A stretch of 64,000 nucleotides of DNA from Aureimonas jatrophae (GCF_900104035.1 NZ_FNIT01000002.1:186001-250000); one strand, 5' to 3'. Shown: positions 1 to 9,028, counted from the first letter of the stretch. The notes: generated by a model not told the origin, from the letters alone. Numbers and translations: made by a program.

Positions 1-2
1 TT

Positions 3-1001
3 CTGGAGGGAGGGTCGGACGCCCATATCGATCTCGAAAAGGCGCGCGCGGGCGGGCTGGCCGGCGGGCTCTTCGCGGTCTTTCCGCCCTCGCCCTGGGG
101 CGGCTCGGGCGGTGCGCCCGATCCGATGCGCCGCGCGCCCTACGACTTAGCCCTCCCGGCGCCGCTCGCCCATCCCTTCGGGCTCGACAGTACCGTCTCG
201 ATGATCTCGATCCTCCTGCGTCTGGAGCGCGCGTCGGGCGGGCGCCTCGCGGTCTGCCGGACCGTCGCCGAGATCGAGGCGGTGATGGCGCGCGGGAGCC
301 TGGCCGCCATGCTCCACATCGAGGGCGCCGAGGCGATCGACCCGGATCTGCGGATGCTCGACGTGCTCCACGCCGCGGGCCTGCGCTCGATCGGCATGGT
401 GTGGAGCCGGCACAACCACTTCGGCCACGGCGTGCCGATGCGCTTTCCCTCCTCGCCCGACACCGGGCCGGGCCTCACCGAGGCCGGCCGGAGGCTGGTC
501 AAGCGCTGCAACGAACTCGGGATCCTCCTCGACCTGTCGCATCTCAACGAGGCGGGCTTCTGGGAGGTGGCGAAGCTCTCCGACGCCCCGCTCGTCGCCA
601 CCCATTCCAACGTCCACCGCCTGTGCACGGTGAGCCGCAACCTCACCGACCGGCAGCTCGACGCGGTCGCGCGCTCACGCGGGCTGGTGGGCCTTAACTT
701 CGCCACCGCCTTCCTGCGCGAGGACGGGCACATGGACGCCGACACGCCGCTCGACACCATGCGCCGCCACCTCGACGCGATGCTCGAGCATCTGGGCGAG
801 GGGGGCGTGGCGCTCGGCTCCGACTTCGACGGCGCGACGATTCCCAAGGCCATCGGCTCGTCCGCCGGCCTCCCGCGTCTCTTCGAGCACCTGTCGCAGG
901 CGGGCTACGGCGACGCGCTGCTCGAGCGCATCGCCTGGCGCAACTGGATGGACGTCCTTCGCCGAACCTTCCATGAGACGTCCACAGCTGACGCGCAATG
1001 A
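3..1001 (+). CDS. Membrane dipeptidase (M19), 5' end outside window
   Basis: The 332 visible residues are most of a zinc-dependent renal-type dipeptidase (peptidase family M19), which hydrolyses dipeptides. The frame is open from base 3, so the start lies upstream and the family's N-terminal His-x-Asp metal motif is probably missing. Visible signatures in the expected order are MLHIEGAEAI (metal-bridging Glu), LDLSHLNEAGF, the His of THSNVHRL, and GSDFDG near the C terminus. A hairpin and then a complete dipeptide ABC transporter follow on the same strand, which suggests a peptide uptake and hydrolysis unit. The family call is firm; the substrate is not known. Confidence 0.88.
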   Translation: MEGGSDAHIDLEKARAGGLAGGLFAVFPPSPWGGSGGAPDPMRRAPYDLALPAPLAHPFGLDSTVSMISILLRLERASGGRLAVCRTVAEIEAVMARGSLAAMLHIEGAEAIDPDLRMLDVLHAAGLRSIGMVWSRHNHFGHGVPMRFPSSPDTGPGLTEAGRRLVKRCNELGILLDLSHLNEAGFWEVAKLSDAPLVATHSNVHRLCTVSRNLTDRQLDAVARSRGLVGLNFATAFLREDGHMDADTPLDTMRRHLDAMLEHLGEGGVALGSDFDGATIPKAIGSSAGLPRLFEHLSQAGYGDALLERIAWRNWMDVLRRTFHETSTADAQ

Positions 1002-1037
1002 GGCTTGCCCCTTTCTTGGGCTTCCCATAGCCTTTCC

Positions 1038-1065
1038 AAAGTCCGGCGCGCGGTGCGCCGGCTTT
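1038..1065 (+). terminator. Hairpin after dipeptidase gene, candidate terminator or attenuator
   Basis: A 7-bp stem CCGGCGC/GCGCCGG (1043-1049 and 1055-1061) with a 5-base loop is extended by AAAG/CTTT across one bulged base. It lies 36 bases after the dipeptidase stop and 32 bases before the binding-protein start. There is only a short CTTTC tail, so full termination is uncertain. It may reduce rather than stop read-through into the transporter genes. Confidence 0.45.
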
Positions 1066-1097
1066 CAGGCCGTGCCGCTCGGGAAAGGGTTTCCATC

Positions 1098-2702
1098 TTG
1101 CTCCACATCCGCTCGTTCACCACGCGGCTTCTGGCCGGCACGATCATCCTCGCCGGCCTCTCGGCCCCCGCGCTCGCCGCCACCCCGGCCGACACGCTGG
1201 TGATCGCCAACACGATCGACGACCTGAAGGTGCTGGATCCCGCCGAAAGCTTCGAATTCTCGGGCGGCGACGCGATCAACAATATCTACCGCAAGCTGGT
1301 CGAGCTCGATCCCAAGACCCTGAAGCCCACGCCGGGCGTCGCGGCGAGCTGGAGCGTGGGCGGCGACGGACGCGTCTTCACCTTCAAGATCGCGCCGAAC
1401 CAGCGGTTCGCCTCCGGCAATCCCGTGACGGCCGACGACGTCGTCTTCTCGCTGCGCCGCGTCGTGAAGCTCGACAAGACGCCGAGCTTCATCATCTCGC
1501 AGTTCGGCCTGACCAAGGACAACGCGGACCAGACCATCCGCAAGGTCGACGACACGACCGTCGAGATCCAGACCGACAAGCCCTACGCCCCGACCTTCCT
1601 CTACAACGCGCTCACCGCCGACGTCGCCTCGATCGTCGACATGAAGACCGTGATGGAGAACGAGAGCGGCGGCGACATGGGCAACGAGTGGCTGAAGACC
1701 CACTCGGCGGGCTCGGGTCCCTACGTGCTGCGCGCCTGGAAGCCCAACGAGTCCGTGCTGCTCGAGGCCAACCCGAACTGGCCCGAGGCGACCGCCATGA
1801 AGCGCGTCTTCGTGCGCCATGTGCCGGAGCCCGCGACCCAGCGCCTTCTCCTGGAGCGCGGCGACGTCGACATCGCGCGCAACCTGACGCCCGAGGACGT
1901 CGCCGCCGTTCAGGGCAACGCCGCGCTCAAGGTCGTCGACGAGCCGCGCGGACGCATCTACTACCTCTCGGGCAACCAGAAGTACGAGCCGCTTGCCAAG
2001 CCTGGCGTCATGCAGGCCATCAAGTCGCTCGTCGACTACGACGGCATGGCCTCGTCCTTCCTGAAGGGACAGGTCGTCCAGCAGCAGAACTTCCTGCCGG
2101 TCGGCTTCCTCGGCGCGGTGGACGACCATCCGTTCAAGCTCGACGTCGCCAAGGCCAAGGAGATGCTGAGCGCCGCCGGCTACCCCGACGGCTTCGACGT
2201 CGAGATCCTGGTGCGCAACGACCAGCAGCGTCTCGCCATCGCCCAGTCGCTCCAGAACACGCTCGGCCAGGCCGGCATCCGCGTGTCGATCAAGGCGGCG
2301 ACCGGCTCGGAGGTGCTCTCGGTCTACCGCGCCCGCAACGCGCAACTGACGCTGGAGGCCTGGGGGCCGGACTATCCCGATCCCAACACCAACGCCTCGG
2401 TCTTCGCCTCCAACGAGAACAACTCGGACGAGGGCAACCTCGTCGGCAACCTGGCATGGCGCAACGCCTATGCCGCCACGGAGACGACGCCGCTCGTCGC
2501 CCAGTCCGTGGTGGAGCAGGACGAGGCCAAGCGCGTCGAGCTTTATCACCGGATGCAGCAAATCAGCCGCGACTCCTCGCCCTTCGTGATGCTGTTCCAG
2601 CAGATCGCCCAGAACGCGATGGGCAAGGGCGTCGAGGGCTTTACCGGCGGCGGCGCTGTGTCCTCGGCCTTCTATTACCAGGTGACCAAGGCCGCGCAGT
2701 AA
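1098..2702 (+). CDS. Dipeptide/oligopeptide ABC transporter, periplasmic binding protein
   Basis: This is a 534-residue solute-binding protein of family 5 (DppA/OppA-like), which captures short peptides in the periplasm and delivers them to the membrane permeases. A TTG start at 1098 preceded by GGGAAAGG gives a clean signal peptide (MLHIRSFTTRLLAGT then AGLSAPALA, cleavage before ATPADTL). An upstream in-frame ATG would bury this signal. Family traits include LDPAESFEFSGGDAINNIY, VAASWSVGGDGRVFTFKI, the VTADDVVFSLRRVV segment and GSGPYVLRAWKPNESV. It heads a co-directional set with two permeases and two ATPases, 10 bases before the first permease. Peptide specificity is inferred from the neighbours. 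Confidence 0.9.
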   Translation: MLHIRSFTTRLLAGTIILAGLSAPALAATPADTLVIANTIDDLKVLDPAESFEFSGGDAINNIYRKLVELDPKTLKPTPGVAASWSVGGDGRVFTFKIAPNQRFASGNPVTADDVVFSLRRVVKLDKTPSFIISQFGLTKDNADQTIRKVDDTTVEIQTDKPYAPTFLYNALTADVASIVDMKTVMENESGGDMGNEWLKTHSAGSGPYVLRAWKPNESVLLEANPNWPEATAMKRVFVRHVPEPATQRLLLERGDVDIARNLTPEDVAAVQGNAALKVVDEPRGRIYYLSGNQKYEPLAKPGVMQAIKSLVDYDGMASSFLKGQVVQQQNFLPVGFLGAVDDHPFKLDVAKAKEMLSAAGYPDGFDVEILVRNDQQRLAIAQSLQNTLGQAGIRVSIKAATGSEVLSVYRARNAQLTLEAWGPDYPDPNTNASVFASNENNSDEGNLVGNLAWRNAYAATETTPLVAQSVVEQDEAKRVELYHRMQQISRDSSPFVMLFQQIAQNAMGKGVEGFTGGGAVSSAFYYQVTKAAQ

Positions 2703-2712
2703 GGCATCCCGG

Positions 2713-3807
2713 ATGACGATCCTGCCGGGCGACGAGCTCGCCGCGGAACAGGTCGCCGGGGAGCGAACCGGGGGAGGGCACGCGGGGCGCATCGCCTCGC
2801 GTCTCCTCAAGACCCTGTTCAGCCTCCTCGTCACCCTGTTCGGCCTCGTTCTCGTCACCTTCGCGATCGCGCGCCTCGTGCCGATCGACCCTGTTCTGGC
2901 GGTGGTGGGTGAGCGGGCGACCGCCGCCCAGTACGCCGCCGCCCGGACCGAGCTCGGGCTTGACCAGCCCATTCCCGTGCAGTTCGTGCGCTACCTCGGC
3001 GAGGTGGCGCAGGGCGACTTCGGGCACTCGGTCACGACCTCGCAGCCCGTCCTCGACGACGTGCTGCGCGTCTTTCCCGCGACGATCGAGCTGGCCACCT
3101 TGGCGACGCTCCTCGGCGTCCTTCTCGGCGTTCCCGCCGGTGTCTTGGGCGCGGTGAACCAGGGACGATGGCCGGACCATATCCTGCGCGTCGTCGGGCT
3201 GCTGGGCTACTCCATGCCGGTCTTCTGGCTGGGCCTCGTCGCGCTTCTCTTCTTCTACGGGCATCTCGGCTGGACCGGCGGGCCGGGCCGGCTGGACGTG
3301 GCCTTCGAGCTTTCCTACGAGTTCGACGTGACGCCGCGCACCGGTTCGATCCTCGTCGACTCGGCCCTGTCGGGCGCCTGGGACGTGTTCCGCAACGCCC
3401 TGTCGCACCTCGTCCTGCCGGTGGCCGTGCTCGCCGCCTATTCCATGGCCTATATCAGCCGCATGACGCGCTCCTTCATGCTGGAGCAGCTCGGCCAGGA
3501 ATACGTCACCACGGCCCGCGTGAAGGGCGTTTCGGAGCGGCGCGTGGTCTGGGTTCATGCGCTCGGCAACGCCGCCGTGCCGCTCATCACCGTGATCGCG
3601 CTGAGCTACGCCGCGCTGCTGGAGGGCTCGGTCCTCACCGAGACCGTGTTCGCCTGGCCGGGTCTCGGGCTCTACATCACGCAGGCGCTGTTCGCCGCCG
3701 ACCTCAACGCTGTGCTCGGCGGCACGCTCGTGATCGGCTGCGCCTTCATCCTTCTCAACATCCTGTCCGACCTCGTCTACACGATGGTCGATCCGAGGGC
3801 CCGATGA
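2713..3807 (+). CDS. Peptide ABC transporter permease (DppB-like)
   Basis: A 364-residue inner-membrane permease of the DppB/OppB type. An N-terminal tail of about 35 residues precedes the first membrane helix (LLKTLFSLLVTLFGLVLVTF). The family motif LGLDQPIPVQFVRYLGEVAQ follows. The EAA loop that contacts the ATPase is visible around EYVTTARVKGVSERRVVWVH. Its stop overlaps the start of the next permease in an ATGA (3804-3807), a sign of translational coupling. It would pair with the 3804-4733 permease as a heterodimer. The N-terminal tail is slightly long for the family, so a later start is possible. Confidence 0.9.
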   Translation: MTILPGDELAAEQVAGERTGGGHAGRIASRLLKTLFSLLVTLFGLVLVTFAIARLVPIDPVLAVVGERATAAQYAAARTELGLDQPIPVQFVRYLGEVAQGDFGHSVTTSQPVLDDVLRVFPATIELATLATLLGVLLGVPAGVLGAVNQGRWPDHILRVVGLLGYSMPVFWLGLVALLFFYGHLGWTGGPGRLDVAFELSYEFDVTPRTGSILVDSALSGAWDVFRNALSHLVLPVAVLAAYSMAYISRMTRSFMLEQLGQEYVTTARVKGVSERRVVWVHALGNAAVPLITVIALSYAALLEGSVLTETVFAWPGLGLYITQALFAADLNAVLGGTLVIGCAFILLNILSDLVYTMVDPRAR

Positions 3808-4733
3808 GCCTGGCCCCCACGCCCTCCGCCGGCGGCCTGCGCGCCTGGCTCACCACCGACACGCCGCGCTCGCGCCTCCAAGCCCGACTCGTCTCGGCCA
3901 CCCACGCCTGGCGCGAGCTTCTCGCCAACCCGCTCGCGGTCGCGGGCCTCTTGATCGTCGCCGTGCTCGTCCTCATGGCGCTTCTGGCGCCCTGGCTGGC
4001 GACCCACGACCCGAACGCGCAGAACCTCGCCCTGCGCCTTCAGCCCCCCGGCGCGAACGGGCACTGGCTGGGGACGGACGAGCTCGGCCGCGACATCTGG
4101 AGCCGTCTCGTCTACGGCTCGCGCGTCACGCTCCAGGTCGTGGCGCTCGTGGCCGTCACCGCGCCGGTCTTCGGCCTGCTCGTCGGAACGGTGTCCGGCA
4201 CGCTCGGCGGCTGGACGGATCGCATCCTGATGCGCGCGACCGACATCTTCCTCGCCTTTCCCCGCCTGATCCTCGCGCTCGCCTTCGTGGCCGCGCTCGG
4301 CCCCGGCATCCTCAACGCCATCCTCGCCATCGCGCTCACCGCCTGGCCGCCCTATGCGCGCGTCGCGCGCGCCGAGACGCTGACCGTGCGCCGCTCCGAC
4401 TTCATCGCCGCCGCGCGGCTGGCGGGCGCGGGCACGCCACGCATCGTGCTCGGCCACGTCGTGCCCCTGTGCCTGCCGTCGGTCATCGTGCGCGTGACCC
4501 TCGACATGGCGGGCATCATCCTGACCGCCGCCGGCCTCGGCTTCCTCGGCCTTGGCGCGCAGCCCCCGCTCGCCGAATGGGGCGCCATGATCTCGACCGG
4601 GCAACAGTTCCTCCTCAGCCACTGGTGGGTCCCGACCATTCCCGGCATCGCCATCCTCCTCGTGAGCCTCGGCTTCAACCTCATCGGCGACAGCCTGCGC
4701 GACGTCCTCGACCCGCGGAGCGCCAAGCGTTGA
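3804..4733 (+). CDS. Peptide ABC transporter permease (DppC-like)
   Basis: A 309-residue DppC/OppC-type permease. The N-terminal cytoplasmic segment precedes a membrane helix at about residues 45-70 (VAGLLIVAVLVLMALLAPWL). The diagnostic HWLGTDELGRDIWSRLVYG follows, and later the EAA loop around FIAAARLAGAGTPRIVLGHV. The ATG is inside the stop of the preceding permease (ATGA), and the stop overlaps the TTG of the next gene. Both overlaps indicate one operon with tightly coupled translation. Normal length and composition. Confidence 0.92.
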   Translation: MSLAPTPSAGGLRAWLTTDTPRSRLQARLVSATHAWRELLANPLAVAGLLIVAVLVLMALLAPWLATHDPNAQNLALRLQPPGANGHWLGTDELGRDIWSRLVYGSRVTLQVVALVAVTAPVFGLLVGTVSGTLGGWTDRILMRATDIFLAFPRLILALAFVAALGPGILNAILAIALTAWPPYARVARAETLTVRRSDFIAAARLAGAGTPRIVLGHVVPLCLPSVIVRVTLDMAGIILTAAGLGFLGLGAQPPLAEWGAMISTGQQFLLSHWWVPTIPGIAILLVSLGFNLIGDSLRDVLDPRSAKR

Positions 4734-5569
4734 GCGAGCCGCTTCTTCAAGTCGAGAACCTGCGCATCGCGTTCGACACGCGGCGCGGCCCCGTCGAGGC
4801 CGTGCGGGGTGTCTCCTTCGCGCTCGGGCGCGAGCGGGTCGGCATCGTCGGCGAGTCGGGCTCCGGCAAGACGGTCACGGGCCGCGCGCTCCTGCGGCTC
4901 GTGCGGCCGCCCGGCCGCGTCGCGGTCGACCGCATGATGCTGGGCGGCACCGATCTCGCAACGCTTTCCGAGCTCGGGATGCGCGCGGTGCGCGGGCGGC
5001 GCATCGCCATGATCCTGCAGGACCCGAAATACTCGCTGAACCCCGTGATGCGCGTCGAGCGCCAACTCGGCGAGGCGCTGGACGCCCATGGGCGTCTCGG
5101 GCGCGCGGAACGGCGACGGCGCATGGTGGAGATGCTGCGCGAGGTCTCGATCCGAGATCCCGAGCGTGTGCTCGCCGCCTATCCGCACGAGCTTTCCGGT
5201 GGCATGGGCCAGCGCGTCATGATCGCCATGATGCTGATCCCCGAGCCCGAGATCCTGATCGCCGACGAGCCGACCTCGGCGCTCGACGTCACGGTCCAGC
5301 TCGACGTCCTCGCCATCCTCGACCGGCTCGTGCGCGATCGGGGCATGGGCCTCCTGTTCATCAGCCACGACCTGCGCCTCGTCTCGACCTTCTGCGACCG
5401 CGTGCTCGTCATGTATGCCGGGCGCATCGTCGAGGAGATCGAGGCCGGCCGTCTCCACGAGGCGCGGCATCCCTACACGCAGGGGCTTCTCGCCTGCCTC
5501 CCGCGCATCGGCGGCGGCCAAGCCGACCTGCCCGTCCTGCAGCGCCAGACCGCGTGGGCCACCGCATGA
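4730..5569 (+). CDS. Peptide ABC transporter ATP-binding protein (DppD-like)
   Basis: A 279-residue ABC ATPase energising peptide import. Walker A is GESGSGKT at about residue 40, the Q-loop is in MILQDPKYSLNPVMRV, the signature is LSGGMGQRVMIAMML, Walker B is ILIADEPTSALD, and the switch His is in FISHDL. The TTG at 4730 overlaps the previous stop (TTGA) and gives the normal DppD N terminus MSEPLLQVENL, so it was chosen. The C terminus (HPYTQGLLACLPRIGG) is a short form of the oligopeptide-transporter extension and lacks an obvious iron-sulfur Cys cluster. It ends in an ATGA overlap with the second ATPase. Confidence 0.9.
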   Translation: MSEPLLQVENLRIAFDTRRGPVEAVRGVSFALGRERVGIVGESGSGKTVTGRALLRLVRPPGRVAVDRMMLGGTDLATLSELGMRAVRGRRIAMILQDPKYSLNPVMRVERQLGEALDAHGRLGRAERRRRMVEMLREVSIRDPERVLAAYPHELSGGMGQRVMIAMMLIPEPEILIADEPTSALDVTVQLDVLAILDRLVRDRGMGLLFISHDLRLVSTFCDRVLVMYAGRIVEEIEAGRLHEARHPYTQGLLACLPRIGGGQADLPVLQRQTAWATA

Positions 5570-6336
5570 ACGCCATCCCACGCATCGCGATCGAGGACCT
5601 GTCGGTCAGCTTCGGCACGGGCCGCTCGCGCGTCCAAGCCGTGCGCGGCGTCTCGCTCGAGGTTCCCGCCGGCGCGTCCTTCGGCCTGGTGGGCGAATCG
5701 GGCTCGGGCAAGTCGACGATCCTGCGCGCGATCTGCGGCCTCGCACCGGTCACGGGCGGCCGCATCCTGATCGACGGCGAGGAGATCAAGGGCGTGCGCG
5801 GGCGCGCCTTCGCCGCGCGCGTCCAGATGGTGTTCCAGGACCCCTACGGATCGCTCCATCCCCGCCATACGCTCGACCGCATCCTGTCCGAGCCGCTCGC
5901 GATCCACGGCCTGGACGACCGCGACCGGCGCGTCGTCTCGGCGATGGAGGACGTGGGCCTGCCCGCGTCCTTCCGCTTCCGCCTGCCGCACCAGCTCTCG
6001 GGCGGACAGCGCCAGCGCGTGGCCATCGCGCGCGCGCTGATCCTCGATCCCCCGATCCTCCTTCTGGACGAGCCGACCTCGGCGCTCGACGTCTCGATCC
6101 AGGCCGAGGTCCTGAACCTTCTGGCGCGCTTGCGGCGCGAGCGCGACCTGACGTTCCTGTTCGTCAGTCACGACCTCGCGGTGGTGGACCACATGTGCGA
6201 GCGTGCGCTCGTCATGCGCGGCGGCGAGGCGGTCGAGGAACTCGGGGCGGACGCTCTGGCAAGAGGCCGGGTCGAGAGCGCCTACGCGGCCGACCTGGTA
6301 CGCGCCGCCGAAGGGTTCCGGCGACCGTCCCCCTGA
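5566..6336 (+). CDS. Peptide ABC transporter ATP-binding protein (DppF-like)
   Basis: A 256-residue ABC ATPase, the second nucleotide-binding subunit of the transporter. Walker A is GESGSGKST, the Q-loop is MVFQDPYGSLHPRHTL, the signature is LSGGQRQRVAIARAL, Walker B is LLLDEPTSALD, and the switch His is in FVSHDLAVV. The ATG at 5566 overlaps the DppD-like stop as ATGA; a GTG 12 bases earlier is a weaker alternative. It is the last gene of the transporter set. The following 131 bases are non-coding and relatively AT-rich for this window (6350-6380). Confidence 0.9.
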   Translation: MNAIPRIAIEDLSVSFGTGRSRVQAVRGVSLEVPAGASFGLVGESGSGKSTILRAICGLAPVTGGRILIDGEEIKGVRGRAFAARVQMVFQDPYGSLHPRHTLDRILSEPLAIHGLDDRDRRVVSAMEDVGLPASFRFRLPHQLSGGQRQRVAIARALILDPPILLLDEPTSALDVSIQAEVLNLLARLRRERDLTFLFVSHDLAVVDHMCERALVMRGGEAVEELGADALARGRVESAYAADLVRAAEGFRRPSP

Positions 6337-6467
6337 GGTCCGCCGCGGCAAACTTAACGAAATTTTAAGGAAATTCCTGGGGAACGCCGTCGGGCGGTCG
6401 ACGTTGAAACATGGCCGAAACGTGACGACGCTATGCCTCTCGCCAGTCGGGAAGAGGAACCCCTGCA

Positions 6468-6566
6468 ATGCGCATCGAGACCATGGTTGCCCTGTTCGTG
6501 AACGTTACGGCGCTGGCTTTGCTGGGGGCCGTTGGTACGGTCGCAGCCGCGATCCTGCTGCCCTGA
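6468..6566 (+). CDS. Possible 32-aa single-span membrane peptide
   Basis: A short open frame of 32 residues starts at an ATG with a good purine-rich Shine-Dalgarno (GAAGAGGAA, about 8 bases upstream). It begins MRIETMVALFVNV and continues as one hydrophobic stretch of Ala, Leu, Val and Gly, ending in AAILLP. This looks like a single membrane-spanning peptide. It lies between the transporter operon and the convergent BLUF gene. I do not recognise a family. The ribosome site and continuous hydrophobicity support translation, but a chance frame of this length cannot be excluded. Confidence 0.4.
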   Translation: MRIETMVALFVNVTALALLGAVGTVAAAILLP

Positions 6567-6624
6567 GGCGTCGGTCCCGACCGGCGTTCCGGCTAGGCTG
6601 TCGAACGGCGCCCGGTCCCGCCGC

Positions 6625-7161
6625 TCAGGTCAGCTGGGACAGAAACACGACGTCGGCGATGGGCCGGCGTACCATTCCCCAATCCCGGAAGCTCACCGCC
6701 TCGATCGGCTTGCGCTCGAGTTCGATCACCTCGACGTGGCGCGGGTCGTTGCAGATGATCCGGAACAGCTCGTTCACGGCTGCTTCCGGTCCCTCCAGGA
6801 TCTGCATGATCCGGTCGCCCTCGAAGGCGATGCAGCCGCTGACGCCGGCCGCCAGGTTCTTGGCACGGAAGTGTCCGATCTGGTCGAGAAGGTCCGCCAT
6901 GCTGGTTTCGGGAGCCAGCCGGCTGACATAGGACAGATGCAAGAGCGTCATGAGGTGGCGCGGTCGGGATAGGACGATGCGGGTCCTGGGCGCAGGCGCG
7001 TCAGCGGGCGAAGGGGGAGGGTAGACGCCCGCTCGCGACGCACTTGTCTGATGCCTAAGCGCCTGCAGGTCCACCGCTTTTTGTTCGATGAGGGTTGGCG
7101 CGTCCTGGTCATCTGCGCCAAAGCCTGTCATGCGGGCATGGTTCCCGATGGATGTCGGCAA
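6625..7161 (-). CDS. BLUF-domain blue-light sensor protein
   Basis: The last 108 residues form a BLUF (FAD-binding blue-light) domain. The LLHLSYVSR segment carries the conserved Tyr, AKNLAAGVSGCIAFEGDRIM carries the flavin-contacting Asn, MQILEGPE carries the key Gln, and SFRDWGMVRR carries the Trp/Met pair near the flavin. No output domain is present, so it would act as a short BLUF protein through a partner. The start is uncertain: an ATG at 6951 gives just the BLUF domain (MTLLHLS), while the longest frame from 7161 adds about 70 residues, partly Pro/Ala-rich. No strong ribosome site decides between them. It is a lone gene. Confidence 0.8.
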   Translation of the reverse strand: MPTSIGNHARMTGFGADDQDAPTLIEQKAVDLQALRHQTSASRAGVYPPPSPADAPAPRTRIVLSRPRHLMTLLHLSYVSRLAPETSMADLLDQIGHFRAKNLAAGVSGCIAFEGDRIMQILEGPEAAVNELFRIICNDPRHVEVIELERKPIEAVSFRDWGMVRRPIADVVFLSQLT

Positions 7162-7302
7162 TCCTCAAGTTTTTCCGTCAAATGCCGCATCCCGAGGTTC
7201 GACATCTCGTGCCGCGAGGAATCGCACGCGAGGTTGCTGCGTCGGGCGGGACCTGCGAGGAGCATAGGGGTTGAACATCCGGCAGGGGCCCCGTTCGAAC
7301 AC

Positions 7303-7322
7303 GGGCGGCCTCGACGCCGCCC
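7303..7322 (-). terminator. Hairpin downstream of mannitol-type dehydrogenase
   Basis: A GGGCGGC/GCCGCCC stem (7303-7309 and 7316-7322) with a 6-base loop lies 20 bases after the stop of the minus-strand dehydrogenase gene. There is no clear U-run, so it is a candidate only. Confidence 0.4.
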
Positions 7323-7342
7323 GGTGCCCGGCCGGACTTAGA

Positions 7343-8812
7343 TCAGCGCGCGTTCTGGCGAACGCGCAGATAAGCCTCGATCGTCGGGGCGACGCCGTGC
7401 TCCCAGAGCGATCGCACGAAGCCCGAGAAGAGCGGCGCGTAGACCGGATCGGATCCAAGGTCACCGAAGACGTCGCGCAGTTCCAGGAAGCGGGACGGGT
7501 TGTCGCGCGCCTCCAGCGCCGTGCGGTTCAGGAGATCCCAGTTCGGATCGTTCGGCTCCACCACGGAGCCGTCCTCCAACGTGCCCGCGCAGTAGCGGCA
7601 CCAGAGAGCGCTGACGAGCGCGAGACCCGATACGTCCCGCCCCTGCGCCAGGAGTTCGCGCACCGCCGGCAGGACGAACTTCGGCTGCCGGTTGGAGCCG
7701 TCGAGGCACAGGCGACGGATCGTGTCGCCGATCGCCGGGTTGGCGAAGCGATGGGTGACGCTCGCCAGATAGTCCTCGCGGCTGACGCCCCGAATCTCCG
7801 GCGAGGCCGGCAGGAGGAAGCCCTCCTCGACGTCGCGGAAGAAGCGCGACACGAGATCGTCGCGCATCGCCTCGTGGGCGTAGGTCAGCCCGATCAGCGC
7901 CGCGGGATAGGCGATCGTGGCGTGGCCCGCATTGAGGATGCGCAGCTTCATCAGTTCGTAGGGCGTCACATCCTCGACGAACGTGACGCCGACGCGCTCG
8001 AGTTCCGGGCGGCCCGACGAGAACGTGTCCTCGATCACCCATTGCATGAACGGCTCGCAGAAGACCGGTCGACGATCCTCGATACCGTCCGCCGCCAGGC
8101 TCTCGATCTGCGCACGGTTGGTGGCGGGCGTGATGCGGTCCACCATGGAGTTCGGAAAGCGGATCGCCTGCGCGACATGGGCCGCCAGTCCCGCGTCGAC
8201 CCGTTCGGCCAACCCGTGCACGAGGCGGCGCGTCAGGTCGCCGTTGTGGGGAAGGTTGTCGCAGCACAGGACCGTGACCGGCGGCGCGCCCGACGCGTGA
8301 CGGTCGGCGATGGCGGCGAGGATCAGGCCGAACACGGTGCGCGCCTCGGCGAGATTGGCGGCATCGGCCAGAAGATCGGGATGATCGAGGTTCGGGTGGT
8401 CGCCCGACAGGTAGTAGCCGCCCTCGGTGATCGTGAGCGAGACGATGCGCGTCTGCGGGTCGGCGAGCGCGCGCAAGATGCCCGGACGCTCGCCCGGATC
8501 GACGAGGCGATGGATCGATCCCACCACCCGTGTCTGGCGGTGTCCCTCGTCCACCTCGGTCACGGTGAACAGGCCGTCCTGCGCCTGCATGTCGGCGAAT
8601 GCCGCTCCGTCCTCGGCCCGCACGCTGACGCCCGTGATGCCCCAGGACAGGTCGCCGCCCGCCTCGAACAGGTCGTCGAGATAGACGCACTGGTGGGCGC
8701 GGTGGAAGTTGCCGACGCCGAAGTGAACGATCCCGCCGCCCATCCGGCTGCGGTCGTAGCCGGGCGTGCGGCAGGACAGGTCGCGAAGGGTCGCTTGGGA
8801 CAGAGCGGTCAA
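7343..8812 (-). CDS. Mannitol/fructuronate-type polyol dehydrogenase
   Basis: A 489-residue member of the long-chain mannitol dehydrogenase family (MtlK/UxuB-like), which oxidises polyols such as mannitol to ketoses, or reduces fructuronate, using NAD(P). The Rossmann start is IVHFGVGNFHRAHQCVYLD. The family signatures VLCCDNLPHNG and FPNSMVDRITPAT follow. The catalytic Lys region is LMKLRILNAGHATIAY. Length is normal for the family. It stands alone, with no polyol transporter or kinase nearby, so mannitol, arabinitol, sorbitol and fructuronate cannot be distinguished. Confidence 0.88.
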   Translation of the reverse strand: MTALSQATLRDLSCRTPGYDRSRMGGGIVHFGVGNFHRAHQCVYLDDLFEAGGDLSWGITGVSVRAEDGAAFADMQAQDGLFTVTEVDEGHRQTRVVGSIHRLVDPGERPGILRALADPQTRIVSLTITEGGYYLSGDHPNLDHPDLLADAANLAEARTVFGLILAAIADRHASGAPPVTVLCCDNLPHNGDLTRRLVHGLAERVDAGLAAHVAQAIRFPNSMVDRITPATNRAQIESLAADGIEDRRPVFCEPFMQWVIEDTFSSGRPELERVGVTFVEDVTPYELMKLRILNAGHATIAYPAALIGLTYAHEAMRDDLVSRFFRDVEEGFLLPASPEIRGVSREDYLASVTHRFANPAIGDTIRRLCLDGSNRQPKFVLPAVRELLAQGRDVSGLALVSALWCRYCAGTLEDGSVVEPNDPNWDLLNRTALEARDNPSRFLELRDVFGDLGSDPVYAPLFSGFVRSLWEHGVAPTIEAYLRVRQNAR

Positions 8813-9028
8813 GGAAGGTCCTCCCGAAGGGGTGAGCGGCGCGTTGTCTGGCCGCGCCTTCTAGTGCCTGTTGCGGGCCTTGGATAGCACCCAGCATGCC
8901 CGCTCGCTCGTGCGGGAGCGGCGCCGGCCCAGCGGGCCGGGATGGAGTAGCGCCGCTGCGTTCCTCGACGGCTCGCCCGGACGGGACACGTCATCCCCGG
9001 TCGCGAGGGCGGCCCGCCGAGGCAGGCG

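Noticed and set aside
6337-6467. Promoter with TTGAAA at about 6403 and a downstream -10
   Set aside because: The only TA-rich hexamer (GCTATG) lies about 20 bases away, too far for a convincing sigma-70-type promoter.
7285-7305. tRNA T-arm-like string GTTCGAAC
   Set aside because: No acceptor, D or anticodon stems can be folded around it; it forms only a short local hairpin.
8813-9028. Gap between the OhrR-like and polyol dehydrogenase genes
   Set aside because: No small gene, repeat or RNA could be supported; it presumably holds the dehydrogenase promoter.
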